Position numbers and translations under genes: made by a program. A stretch of DNA of 64,000 bases from Bacteroidales bacterium (GTDB lineage: Bacteria; Bacteroidota; Bacteroidia; Bacteroidales; Tenuifilaceae): contig JAFGDZ010000079.1 in NCBI GenBank assembly GCA_016931855.1, positions 1 through 64,000 on the forward strand, in the 5' to 3' direction. The notes below the pieces were generated by a model. That model did no database searches and was not told the origin of the DNA. It worked only from the letters and a program-made list of their open reading frames with translations. Shown here one piece after another: positions 48,311 to 56,939 of the stretch (positions within the stretch are counted from its first letter, which is position 1; every line of letters starts with the position of its first letter).

Positions 48311-49249
48311 TTAAAATGTTTCTTCGTTACTAAAGAATGTTTCGTTAGCATCGGAAGCAAAGTCGTTGGTAGATTCCTCTGCTTCGGGAATGGTTACTGT
48401 AAACGTTGAGCCTTCGCCAAGTTCACTGGCCACCTCCATTCTCCCTTTAAGCATATCAATAATTGCCTTATTTACAGATAGGCCTAACCCATGTCCCCTA
48501 TTTAAAGAGTTAATACCTGAATCAACCCGCCTAAACCTATCGAATATGATTTTTTGGTTCTCCTTGGAAATACCAATACCATAATCCTTTACGCTTATTT
48601 TAAGATCAGTCCCCTCTATCCAGGTAGTTACCTCAATGGCTCCTCCCTCAAAGCTAAAGTTTACGGCGTTGCTTAGCAGGTTGGAAAGAACCATTCTAAG
48701 CTTTTCTGGGTCGGTTTTAAAGGTAAACAGCTGGCTTTCGGATTTTACAGTAAAGTTGTGGGTGGCAGTAATCCGCTTCTTCTTTGTCTCAAACTTAAAC
48801 GACTCTACAACGCTATCGATAAGGTTATGGATGTCAACATTAAAAATCTCGGGAAAGATTTCGCCTGCCTCTATTTTGGCTGCAACAAAAATGTTGCGGA
48901 ACTGAAAATCGAGATGAAAAGCCTCCGAATGAATTAGCGCTACCATAGAGATTACCTTTTTCCAGTTCTCCTTGTCAACAGAGAGTATGGCTCTGGATAA
49001 TCCAAGTATTGATGTAAAGGGGTTAATAATCTCATTGGTGATGTTGGATATAAAGTGGCTTTTAAGCGACTCTGATTCTTCCAACTTTTTATTTACATTC
49101 CTAAGCTCATCGTTAAGATTCTTAAGCTCAAGAACCGCATTCTTATTCTGCTCAAAGCGTCGCCTAAGCTCATCTAGCAGTTCGGTATCAGTTAATCGTT
49201 GCTCCATATCGTTTTCGGTTTGTAAATAACTGTAGTTGAATAAATTCAT
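48311..49249 (-). CDS. Histidine-kinase-like protein lacking the phospho-acceptor histidine
   Basis: A 312-residue soluble protein. An N-terminal coiled coil (about 15-60) leads into a HisKA-like helix pair and a GHKL ATPase domain (about 150-290). The H-box reads SNITNEIINPFTS, where SHExRTP would be expected, so the acceptor His is Asn (N72, codon AAT read directly). The ATP site appears complete: N box SNLLSNAVNFS, G1 VKDYGIGIS, F box FDRFRR and G2 RGHGLGLS. There is no receiver domain. It lies between cheR and cheD. It may be a pseudokinase that binds ATP, or it may phosphorylate or dephosphorylate something in trans. A start at 49207 (MEQRL) is equally possible. Confidence 0.85.
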   Translation of the reverse strand: MNLFNYSYLQTENDMEQRLTDTELLDELRRRFEQNKNAVLELKNLNDELRNVNKKLEESESLKSHFISNITNEIINPFTSILGLSRAILSVDKENWKKVISMVALIHSEAFHLDFQFRNIFVAAKIEAGEIFPEIFNVDIHNLIDSVVESFKFETKKKRITATHNFTVKSESQLFTFKTDPEKLRMVLSNLLSNAVNFSFEGGAIEVTTWIEGTDLKISVKDYGIGISKENQKIIFDRFRRVDSGINSLNRGHGLGLSVNKAIIDMLKGRMEVASELGEGSTFTVTIPEAEESTNDFASDANETFFSNEETF

Positions 49250-49339
49250 TTACCGCTACTTCTTTTTACATACCAGCCTGCGAGGCTGTATGTAGCTAGA
49301 TTGGATTTGAACCTGCACTGGTTCAAAAAGGTAATTTAG

Positions 49340-50197
49340 CTATAATCGTTGAAATATGGTAGGCTTTATCTGTTTTAGTGGCACATCCATGTTCATTATT
49401 GACTCGGAATGCCCCAAAAAGAAGTATCCTCCAGACTTGAGCTTGCTGCAAAGCTTATTAATAACCTTTTCCTGTGTAGCTCTATCAAAATAAATTAGCA
49501 CGTTACGACAAAATACTACATCAAATGTCTCGGGCAAATCGTAGTAGGCATCCATAAAATTTAGCCTACCAAACCTAACCTTCCTGCGTAGCTCTGGAAT
49601 AACTTTAACGGTAGGGTTTGTTCTATCCTTGCTTTTTAGAAAGTACTTACGCTTAATCTCTATGGGAATATTTGCTACCCTATCCTCTTTATAAACGGCA
49701 TCTACCGATTTTTGGAGGATTTGGGTTGAGATATCGGTACCAACAATACTGTAATCCATTCCAGAGTTAGCATTAGCAAACTCCTGAAGTACAATGGCTA
49801 TTGTGTAGGGCTCCTCGCCACTGGAGCATCCTGCGCTCCAAATTTTTACGGTACTATTTGATCGCCTGTTCTCATAAAGGGCGGGTAGCACCTCCTTAGA
49901 TAGAAAGTCGAAATGAATGGGCTCTCTAAAAAAGTCTGTTTTATTTGTGCTCACCACATCAAGCATATGGATAATTTCAATGCCTGTATTATCCTTATGA
50001 AAAACGTAATCGCAGTAATCCTTAAACGAGGTCATTTTAAGCTCCCTAAGCCGCTTTTGAAGGCGGCTTTGGAGCATAATCTTCTTAACCTGAGGCATTT
50101 TAATGCCACTCTCTTTGTAAATGAAGCTACTAAGCTTATCAAACTCATCCTGAGAGAGCTGGGCTCGGTATATCTCATTCAAATTAGGATCGAACAT
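49340..50197 (-). CDS. cheR: Chemotaxis protein methyltransferase CheR
   Basis: A 285-residue S-adenosylmethionine-dependent methyltransferase that methylates receptor glutamates. The N-terminal helical domain (about 10-90) has the LSSFIYKESGIKMPQVKKIM pattern. The catalytic domain has the SAM loop IWSAGCSSGEEPYTIA, IVGTDIS and VVFCRNVLIYF, followed by GYFFLGHSES at the end. Domain content and length are standard. It lies 24 bases downstream of the porin-like gene and 90 upstream of the kinase-like gene. Confidence 0.96.
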   Translation of the reverse strand: MFDPNLNEIYRAQLSQDEFDKLSSFIYKESGIKMPQVKKIMLQSRLQKRLRELKMTSFKDYCDYVFHKDNTGIEIIHMLDVVSTNKTDFFREPIHFDFLSKEVLPALYENRRSNSTVKIWSAGCSSGEEPYTIAIVLQEFANANSGMDYSIVGTDISTQILQKSVDAVYKEDRVANIPIEIKRKYFLKSKDRTNPTVKVIPELRRKVRFGRLNFMDAYYDLPETFDVVFCRNVLIYFDRATQEKVINKLCSKLKSGGYFFLGHSESIMNMDVPLKQIKPTIFQRL

Positions 50198-50221
50198 CGC
50201 TAATATATCTTCGTTTGATGT

Positions 50222-51496
50222 CTAAAAGTCGTACTGTAATGCGAACAGGAATCGTGTGTTCCCTACTAAATCGCTATTAATAACCTTTGCTTTATTGGCA
50301 ATGTCAATAGCGCCATAAGCAGCGGCGGTGTACTCAACTTCAAATGCAAATAAGTACTGGTTCTTGCGGTACATAATATTGGGTGCTACGCGGAACATGT
50401 AGTCAATATCGGCACCTCTGCCGTAAATGCTTGTGGTTGCAACAACATTATCCTGGGCTCCTAAGTTTTTAGCGTATCCACCAAATAGGCCAACCTGAAA
50501 ATCTTTGCCGTATGTAACATTTGCAAATGCAAAGAGGTGGCGAAGCGAGGTATAGGTTTCGGCTCCGGTTTGGGCATCAACGGTTGCCACGCCGTAACCA
50601 CCAAGCATTAGATGGTCTGCAAGGTTTTGCCCGTACATTACCTTTGTTCTAATAGTTAGCATATCGGCCTGAACCTTAAGGTATGCCATACCCGATAACG
50701 TGTTAATGCGCTCAGATGTAACGTACTTTGAGGTTCCGTCGGCAGGCGAAACGGTAAAAAGCCTAGGACGAAGGCTCTTAAAATCGGCAGCAAGGCCAGC
50801 TGTTACGGAGCTACTCTTCACCTGTAGCTGAGCAAAAAGGTTGGGTATTGTGGAGTTTCTTAAAAAAGAGGATGAGGCTATTGCTTTGCCTGGGGTTTCG
50901 GGGTCGGGGCCAAAGCTTTTATAATCGCTCTGGTGAATGGCCGATATGGTACCAAATAGCCCTGGGGTAATCTCGTGAGTAAGCGTAAGCTGTGGGCTAC
51001 GGTTAAAACTTTGGAAAGGAGCACCAGTGCTTAGCCCTACTAAGTAAGGGTAAACATCGGTAACAAACATGGGATGCCACGTTTGGCCGGCCATAAGCTT
51101 TGTTTTGCCCCAATTTAGCGTAGCAAGAGCATGCCTAAAACGGAAATGAACGTTAGAGCTAAGTCCGGTAAAATCGGCCTCAACGAGTATTGTGGACTTT
51201 GCGCCAAAAATATTGGGCATAGTAATGCTTGTACGTAGGCGAGTGGCCATGGCCAACGAGTTAAACCCTGGAGCGGCTAAAATATCTTCACCATTAGCAT
51301 CTGCCATAGGTGCTTTAGGATACAGAAGGAATAGCCCATCAATGGCTTCTACGTTTTGCCTAGTATCGTACCAGTACTCTACGCGAAAGAAGCCTCCAAA
51401 ATCTAGCTTGGGCTTGGTTATAGTAGTTGTATCGGTTAAAGCAAAAGCACTGCTAGCAAGCGTGCTTACAAATAGAAATAGGTATAATTTCCTCAC
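50222..51496 (-). CDS. Porin-like outer-membrane protein in the chemotaxis locus
   Basis: A 424-residue protein with a signal peptide (MRKLYLFLFVSTLASSAFA) and a barrel-like body ending in Phe (NTRFLFALQYDF). It resembles DcaP-like or other 16-stranded porins, with GGFFRVEYWYDTRQNVE as the first strand and TKLMAGQTWHPMFV typical of that group. GTG is the start codon at 51496; an in-frame TAA four codons upstream excludes a longer form and no ATG gives a signal peptide. It lies between cheW and cheR, after a long inverted repeat. Solute unknown; a link to chemotactic sensing is inferred only from position. Confidence 0.75.
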   Translation of the reverse strand: MRKLYLFLFVSTLASSAFALTDTTTITKPKLDFGGFFRVEYWYDTRQNVEAIDGLFLLYPKAPMADANGEDILAAPGFNSLAMATRLRTSITMPNIFGAKSTILVEADFTGLSSNVHFRFRHALATLNWGKTKLMAGQTWHPMFVTDVYPYLVGLSTGAPFQSFNRSPQLTLTHEITPGLFGTISAIHQSDYKSFGPDPETPGKAIASSSFLRNSTIPNLFAQLQVKSSSVTAGLAADFKSLRPRLFTVSPADGTSKYVTSERINTLSGMAYLKVQADMLTIRTKVMYGQNLADHLMLGGYGVATVDAQTGAETYTSLRHLFAFANVTYGKDFQVGLFGGYAKNLGAQDNVVATTSIYGRGADIDYMFRVAPNIMYRKNQYLFAFEVEYTAAAYGAIDIANKAKVINSDLVGNTRFLFALQYDF

Positions 51497-51529
51497 GGTT
51501 AAACTTTAGTAAATTGTATTAAACAATAA

Positions 51530-51602
51530 AAAGGCTGTTCAAAAAGATTTCCAGACATCAACTCCTAAGCAAAGCTTAAGAGCGACTTTTTGAACAGCCT
51601 TT
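51530..51602. repeat. 73-base element with 17-bp terminal inverted repeats
   Basis: AAAGGCTGTTCAAAAAG (51530-51546) is exactly mirrored at 51586-51602. The 39-base core holds a second hairpin CTCCTAAGC/GCTTAAGAG with one mismatch. It lies between cheW and the porin-like gene. It could be a terminator or attenuator with the T tract in the stem, or a miniature inverted-repeat element; no target duplication was found. Confidence 0.55.
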
Positions 51603-51675
51603 AGGTGGGATGCACTACAACTATGGCAATTGCTGTGCACCAAAGCATCAAACAAATATTGCAATAACAGTAGAA

Positions 51676-52197
51676 CTAGCCAATCTCCTCTATCTCACTA
51701 GTTTTCTCGGTTTCTACGGCTTTATCTTTCATGCTAGAGAGCTCATCAGATGAGAACACTGAGTCCATATTCAGGATCATGATAAAGCGATCGTCGATAT
51801 TGGCTACGCCCTCAATAAATTCCGACTTATACTTACTCCCTATGCTTGGTGCAGGTAGAAGAGTGTTCTCGTCCAGTTCAAGAACGGCTTGAACAGAGTC
51901 AACAAGTGCTCCTACGTGAATTGATTCCCCATCCATCTCAATGTCAAGAACAATAATACAGGTGTTAGTTGTATATACCGTTGGAGCCATTCCAAATTTA
52001 ATACGGGTATCAATAACAGGCAGTACGGTTCCCCTAAGGTTAATAACACCCTTCATGTACTCGGGAGCCTTAGGGACCTCTGTTATTTTAGTCATTTCCA
52101 AAATATTAAGCACCTTACCTACATGTGCCGCAAATTCTTCTTCTCCTAGCTTAAATGAGAGGTAGGAGTTTATTCTCGATAAATTTTCCTGATTCAT
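51676..52197 (-). CDS. cheW: Chemotaxis coupling protein CheW
   Basis: A 173-residue scaffold that joins receptors to CheA. It is a single CheW domain (about 8-150), with the two SH3-like barrels marked by SYLSFKLGEEEFAAHVGKV, MKGVINLRGTVLPVIDTR and IEGVANIDDRFIMILNMD. The C-terminal 20 residues are charged and probably flexible. It starts 29 bases after cheA stops. Standard length with no fused receiver, so CheW rather than CheV. Confidence 0.96.
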   Translation of the reverse strand: MNQENLSRINSYLSFKLGEEEFAAHVGKVLNILEMTKITEVPKAPEYMKGVINLRGTVLPVIDTRIKFGMAPTVYTTNTCIIVLDIEMDGESIHVGALVDSVQAVLELDENTLLPAPSIGSKYKSEFIEGVANIDDRFIMILNMDSVFSSDELSSMKDKAVETEKTSEIEEIG

Positions 52198-52226
52198 AGT
52201 CTTCCTCCTGTTTTTAACCCAATTAG

Positions 52227-54266
52227 TTACTTATTAGTTGTTACTTGCTTACTGGCGAATTGCTTTATTATCTTATTTGTATCTACAACCAGAGCTACCG
52301 TTCCGTCGCCCAGAATTGTTGCTCCCGATACCATTTCCTGACTCTTATAGTGCTTTCCTAGCGGTTTAAGAACTGCCTGGTACTCACCAACAACATGATC
52401 AACCACTAGGCCAACGCGTTTCTCCTCGTAGTTAACTACAACAACTTGCATAAACTCGCTATCAACGTTGCCAACATTAAACTCTTCGCGCAAGTTAAAG
52501 AACGATACCTGACGACCATCAAGAATTACTACGTTGTTGTACTTCTCATATATCTCCTTAGTAGGAACTGCGTAAATTTTATCTATTGCCGATAGTGGAA
52601 CTACGTAGTGCGTATCGTCAATCTTTACCAGAAGTCCATCAATAATAGAAAGTGTAAGCGGAAGCTTAATGGTAATGGTAGTTCCAACACCCTTTTCAGA
52701 GTCAATCTCAACCTCGCCGCGTATATCGGCTATCTTACGGCGTACCACGTCCATTCCAACTCCTCTACCCGACACATCGGTTACCTTTTTGGCTGTTGAG
52801 AAGCCTGGAAGGAATACAAGGTCGAGTGTTTCGCGTAGTGAGAGCTTTCTATCGGCGGCAATAATGCCCTTTGCAATGGCCTTTTCGCGGATAAGCTCAG
52901 GGTCGATACCCGCACCATCGTCACTTACCTGAATTAGCACGCTAGCACCAGAATAGAAGGCTTTTAGGATAATTTTCCCCTGGCGAGGCTTACCTAGCTT
53001 TTGGCGAACATCGGCATCCTCAATACCATGGTCGAGACTATTACGAAGGATGTGCATTAGTGGATCGGCAAGGCTCTCGATTATGGTTTTATCCAGCTCT
53101 GTATCTGAGCCTTCTGTAATAAATACAACATCCTTGTGCAGCTCGTTAGACAAATCGCGAACCAGCCTTTGGAAACGGGTTAGCATATTCTCAATAGGAA
53201 TTAGCACAATGCTAAATGCCGTATCCCTTAGCTGCCGCGATAGTTTCTGCACATTTTCTGCTATAGCAGTTAGCCCGGGAATGGCATTCTGCTCAGCAAA
53301 AAGGCTTAGGCGGGCTTGGGTTGTTACCAGCTCCGATACAAGATTCATCAGAACATCTAGTTTTTCTGACGAAACCCTGATGCTTGAAATGGTAGTATCC
53401 TTAACAGTAATTTTTTCGCGCTTAATTATGTCGGCCTGCTTCTGCTGCTGCTGCTTCATTACTTTCTCTGCTAAAGTTTGAAGCATATTGTACCCAATAT
53501 CCTCTTTCTCTGCAGCAATACGCTTGGCCTCGGCAACAAATGTTGAATCATTCAACAGATTCAAATCGGCAAGTTTCTGTATATCAAGACTTGACTCATC
53601 CTCAACAAAGATGAATACATCGTTTATAGCGTTGGTTCCCTCTTTGGTAACCAGTATTATTTCCCAGTAAGTATAGCAGTTCTCTGGGTTGATATCCTTA
53701 AGCTTAGGTACTCTATTCAGGTGTGCAAAAACTAGGCTATTCCCTAGCGAGGCAACCTCATCAATAAGGTATAAAGGATTGGTTCCGTTAGAAAAAATCT
53801 CCTTACGTGGTTCAAAAAGGATGTAGTAGGTACACTCATCGGCATTTGACAGTACCGATACCGATTCTGCAGCCTGCTCTAGTGCTTGTGGGGTATCAAT
53901 AAGTGAGGCTACGCGCAGCGTAAGCTGCTCATGAGCCCTAATAAAGTCCTTATCGGAGTAGTTATCCTCGTTAAGCAGCAGCTTAAGATGATCAACAGCG
54001 GCAAGGGTAACATCAAGTACTTGGCGAGTTACACGGAGACTTCCATTACGAATAAGGTCGTAAACTGTTTCCAAATCGTGAGTAAAGCGGTCTATTAAAT
54101 CGAAGCCAAACATACCGCTATTACCTTTTAGCGTATGCATAACCCGGAACACCTGCTGAATAAGAGCGGGATCGTCGGAATTCTCTTCCAGCGCAAGTAG
54201 AGCCTTTTCAAGACCGTCAATTAGATCGGTGGCCTCTTCTATGAATTTCTTTTTAAAGTTATCCAT
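52227..54266 (-). CDS. cheA: Chemotaxis histidine kinase CheA
   Basis: A 679-residue CheA that phosphorylates CheY and CheB. P1 Hpt domain (1-110) has the phospho-acceptor H44 in VMHTLKGNSGMFGF. Residues about 140-250 form an alternative P2-like regulator-binding domain. After a Gln-rich linker comes P3 dimerisation (about 300-355), P4 ATPase with HILRNSLDHGIED and SDDGAGIDPE, and a P5 CheW-like domain to the end. The ATG overlaps the cheY stop as TAATG, so they are translationally coupled. All key residues are present, so active signalling is expected, in contrast to the nearby His-less kinase-like protein. Confidence 0.97.
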   Translation of the reverse strand: MDNFKKKFIEEATDLIDGLEKALLALEENSDDPALIQQVFRVMHTLKGNSGMFGFDLIDRFTHDLETVYDLIRNGSLRVTRQVLDVTLAAVDHLKLLLNEDNYSDKDFIRAHEQLTLRVASLIDTPQALEQAAESVSVLSNADECTYYILFEPRKEIFSNGTNPLYLIDEVASLGNSLVFAHLNRVPKLKDINPENCYTYWEIILVTKEGTNAINDVFIFVEDESSLDIQKLADLNLLNDSTFVAEAKRIAAEKEDIGYNMLQTLAEKVMKQQQQKQADIIKREKITVKDTTISSIRVSSEKLDVLMNLVSELVTTQARLSLFAEQNAIPGLTAIAENVQKLSRQLRDTAFSIVLIPIENMLTRFQRLVRDLSNELHKDVVFITEGSDTELDKTIIESLADPLMHILRNSLDHGIEDADVRQKLGKPRQGKIILKAFYSGASVLIQVSDDGAGIDPELIREKAIAKGIIAADRKLSLRETLDLVFLPGFSTAKKVTDVSGRGVGMDVVRRKIADIRGEVEIDSEKGVGTTITIKLPLTLSIIDGLLVKIDDTHYVVPLSAIDKIYAVPTKEIYEKYNNVVILDGRQVSFFNLREEFNVGNVDSEFMQVVVVNYEEKRVGLVVDHVVGEYQAVLKPLGKHYKSQEMVSGATILGDGTVALVVDTNKIIKQFASKQVTTNK

Positions 54267-54631
54267 TATCTAAGCACTTTATTGAGAGCAGCTATGAGTT
54301 TTGCCGGAACAAATGGCTTTATAATCCAACCAGTAGCTCCAGCTTCCTTTGCCTCCATTTTCTTAGCGGCTTGCGACTCTGTTGTTAAAAAGAGTATGGG
54401 AACACGTTGGTAAGCCTCCATTTTTCTCACCTCCTTAATTAAAGCTATACCATCCATTTCTGGCATATGTAGGTCGGTAATGATAAGGTCTATAGGCGTT
54501 CCGTTTAAGAAGCGTAGCGCATCTTTGCCATCAACGGCAACGAGCACATTATACCCTTCGTTTTCAAGGGTAAAGCTAACTACCTCCCTAATACTTTCAG
54601 AGTCGTCAACTATGAGAATCGTTTTGGCCAT
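54266..54631 (-). CDS. cheY: Response regulator CheY
   Basis: A 121-residue single receiver domain. Acidic pair D9/D10 (LIVDDSESI), phospho-acceptor D53 (LIITDLHMPEMDG), Thr in LFLTTESQ and Lys in WIIKPF. There is no output domain, so it signals by direct contact, as in CheY, and its coupling to cheA (TAATG overlap) makes it the prime target of that kinase. A TTG three codons upstream is in frame, but ATG at 54631 is the natural start. The motor or partner it binds is not encoded in this window. Confidence 0.95.
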   Translation of the reverse strand: MAKTILIVDDSESIREVVSFTLENEGYNVLVAVDGKDALRFLNGTPIDLIITDLHMPEMDGIALIKEVRKMEAYQRVPILFLTTESQAAKKMEAKEAGATGWIIKPFVPAKLIAALNKVLR

Positions 54632-54666
54632 AATATGCAATATTTGTTTGTTGGCTAATGGGTTTA

Positions 54667-54999
54667 CTATTTGGTTATGATTAGGTTCTCTAATCCCGAA
54701 CGAGACAATAGCAGGGCTTGCTCACTACTGAGTTTAAACTCAGACTCAACCTTTTTTCCTTGCTCTGCAGCGGTTCGTTTTAGAGAGAAGATAAGCTGGA
54801 TAAGGCCTAGGTCTATGGCCTCCACGTTGTTAATCTTCACGGAAAGCTCTTTGTATTTAGTGAGGTTCTCTAACAAAAAATCTTTAATGGATACTATTTG
54901 ATCCAAAGAAAGGTCGCCTTGTAACATAAGGGTTGCCGATGCTCCCCCTTTTGCTTTTGAGGGCGATACTTTTAATGTGGCTTTTTTACTCTTATTCAT
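54667..54999 (-). CDS. STAS-domain protein
   Basis: A 110-residue protein with a basic N-terminal tail and one STAS domain (about 20-108), recognised by ATLMLQGDLSLDQI and VKINNVEAIDLGLIQLIFSL. In anti-anti-sigma factors this loop carries a phosphorylatable Ser (DSSG); here it is IDLG, so Ser-based switching is not expected, as in MlaB-like non-phosphorylated STAS proteins. STAS genes next to cheY and cheA also occur in chemosensory loci of other phyla, which suggests an adaptor role in the array. It lies 35 bases upstream of cheY and 19 downstream of the CheZ-like gene. Confidence 0.82.
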   Translation of the reverse strand: MNKSKKATLKVSPSKAKGGASATLMLQGDLSLDQIVSIKDFLLENLTKYKELSVKINNVEAIDLGLIQLIFSLKRTAAEQGKKVESEFKLSSEQALLLSRSGLENLIITK

Positions 55000-55018
55000 G
55001 GTTTCTATGGGCTTAGGG

Positions 55019-56833
55019 TTAGAAGAGCTCTATGTCGTCTTGCTGTTTCTTGCTGCTGGAGGAGTTATCGTCGAAAAGGTCAACATCGCCATCGGAGTCT
55101 ATCACCTTTTGGTGAATCTCATGCTCGCTGGCCATGGTGTAAAGCCTTTTAATTGAGTCCAGCTCCTCTGCACTCTTTTGGTCTCCACCAGTTCCTTGTA
55201 GCTGGTTATAAACCTTGTTTAGCTCTCCAATTATTTCAACAATAACCTTTTCAAAAAAGTCGTAGTACTTAATTTTACCAATAGCAGAGCTAACCTCGTG
55301 TGCAACGCTTTGCCCTAGTTCCAAGGTTTGGCTCAGCGTAAACTTAATACGGTCGTTCTTACTCTTAAGCACAACCATGATGCTATTTGTGCTCTCAACT
55401 ACCTGCGTAAAGTAGCTCTGTGGCCCATTGGCTTTTCTAAAATGCTCGTCGTTTGAGCATAGGCTATTAGCTGCATCGCATATGGAATTATATACGGAAG
55501 TTATTACCGCATGGTTCTTCTTTATTCCATTCAAAATAGAATGGGTTTGCTGTTGGGCCATTTCCTTATCAAGCGACATGGAAATAAGCTGGGTAAAATG
55601 CACGCTAGTTGGCTGGAAGTGGGATAGTAAATCCTCAATATTCTTGTTGAATCGGAATATCTCATCGCAAGCAGAAACGTTGTTCCGCTCAATTACCGTT
55701 ACAGAGTATGAGAAGTCTTGTATTTTCCCTACAAACGACGAGAGTACAGATGCAGCATTCTCAAGGTTGGTTAGGATATTTACTAGGTGTAGCTCATCGG
55801 TGTTTTCCTGCGATGCGCTTATCCTATTGCACATATCAGAAATGCTTACCATATCGTTACCAATTGCTTGGAAGCGCTGGGTAATTATTTCAATTGCCGA
55901 CTGGTACTCTTTATTTGCGAAAACGAGCTGTGCCGCTTGCAATCCTGCAATTTCACGAATTTGGGAGTACAGCTTTGCTACATCCTCCGACTTATCGTTA
56001 CCCGCATCAAAGGCTTCCAACCCTTCTATTATTCTCCTGTGTGTAGCCTGTATATGCTCCATCTTTTGGCGAATAATATCCTGATACTGAAGGTTGGTTA
56101 TAATCTCTGCTATGTTGGCCGAGCTGCTCTCGGTTTTAGCTGTAAGCTCTGGTATTAGCATTATAGCCTCTTCGTGCTTTTCGGCAAAAAGAATAATACC
56201 ATAGTGTATTTGATCTAGTATGGTATCAATTTCCCCAAGATTTCGTGATTGAAGAGAGCTTAATGAGTCGTACGCCTCTTTAACCCCTTTGCTAAGTGTT
56301 GCAATGTTATTCTCCGCTTGGTAGCTAGATATTTTTAACGTGTTGATAACCCCATTAAGCAGATTGAGCGCCGCGTTATACTCCTCTGTAACCTGTCTGC
56401 TGGGATCTGATCCAGACACCTTTATGTTTGCAAGTAAGAACTTAAGGGTCATTAAATCCTGGTTCAAGTTCTTAACGGGGATAAACAGCTGGTCGAAAAG
56501 ACCGACCATCCCCTTTAAATTATCAGAGCATCTGCCAATGCTTTGGGCAAACTGATTTCGAGTACTCTTAATGTCTTTGTACAGATTCTTTAGCTCCGAG
56601 AGTAATTTGGAGTGCTCCGTTTCCGTGAGAGTTTCAAAAATTTCTTTTGCGTTATCGGAAATGGTTTTTGCTTTGCGGTAACAGGACTTAAAATCCCCGT
56701 TTAACCCAAGGAAATCATCGGAAGAGCACTTATGTAGCTCTATTATTTGCTCATCAATCCTTCGGAAAAGCGACGAGATCTCTTTTACCGAAAAATCTGA
56801 ATTTACGCCTATTTTCTTCTCCTCTTTAGCCAT
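55019..56833 (-). CDS. Large helical chemotaxis-locus protein, candidate CheZ-like phosphatase
   Basis: A 604-residue cytoplasmic protein, almost all helix and coiled coil, with no receptor MA tip or membrane segment. One helix reads TNLQYQDIIRQKMEHIQ: D252 and Q256 have the Asp-x3-Gln spacing of the CheZ active site (QDLTGQ in E. coli), with the preceding Gln-Tyr-Gln-Asp like its F-Q-D. A related, degenerate helix IKYYDFFEKVIVEII lies at about 521-535. The C-terminus, after a Ser/Lys linker, is acidic and hydrophobic (DVDLFDD ... QDDIELF), reminiscent of the CheZ tail that docks on CheY. It is encoded two genes upstream of cheY. I infer a CheY-phosphate phosphatase, not proven; otherwise an array scaffold. 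Confidence 0.72.
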   Translation of the reverse strand: MAKEEKKIGVNSDFSVKEISSLFRRIDEQIIELHKCSSDDFLGLNGDFKSCYRKAKTISDNAKEIFETLTETEHSKLLSELKNLYKDIKSTRNQFAQSIGRCSDNLKGMVGLFDQLFIPVKNLNQDLMTLKFLLANIKVSGSDPSRQVTEEYNAALNLLNGVINTLKISSYQAENNIATLSKGVKEAYDSLSSLQSRNLGEIDTILDQIHYGIILFAEKHEEAIMLIPELTAKTESSSANIAEIITNLQYQDIIRQKMEHIQATHRRIIEGLEAFDAGNDKSEDVAKLYSQIREIAGLQAAQLVFANKEYQSAIEIITQRFQAIGNDMVSISDMCNRISASQENTDELHLVNILTNLENAASVLSSFVGKIQDFSYSVTVIERNNVSACDEIFRFNKNIEDLLSHFQPTSVHFTQLISMSLDKEMAQQQTHSILNGIKKNHAVITSVYNSICDAANSLCSNDEHFRKANGPQSYFTQVVESTNSIMVVLKSKNDRIKFTLSQTLELGQSVAHEVSSAIGKIKYYDFFEKVIVEIIGELNKVYNQLQGTGGDQKSAEELDSIKRLYTMASEHEIHQKVIDSDGDVDLFDDNSSSSKKQQDDIELF

Positions 56834-56939
56834 TTAGTTAATTAGATTTTTCCGGTATAGCGCTTAACCCGGACATAGTAAACTATGATGCTTACCACAT
56901 TACCATCAGTACAGTATGGATAGTAAAATGTTAACATGC

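Noticed and set aside
48311-48330. NEETF at the end of the kinase-like protein as an NWETF receptor tether
   Set aside because: The key aromatic residue is Glu, and the protein is not a receptor.
55428-56084. 218-codon plus-strand open frame opposite the CheZ-like gene
   Set aside because: Antisense shadow of a coherent helical protein; composition (Trp/Cys/Ser-rich) is unlike a real gene here.
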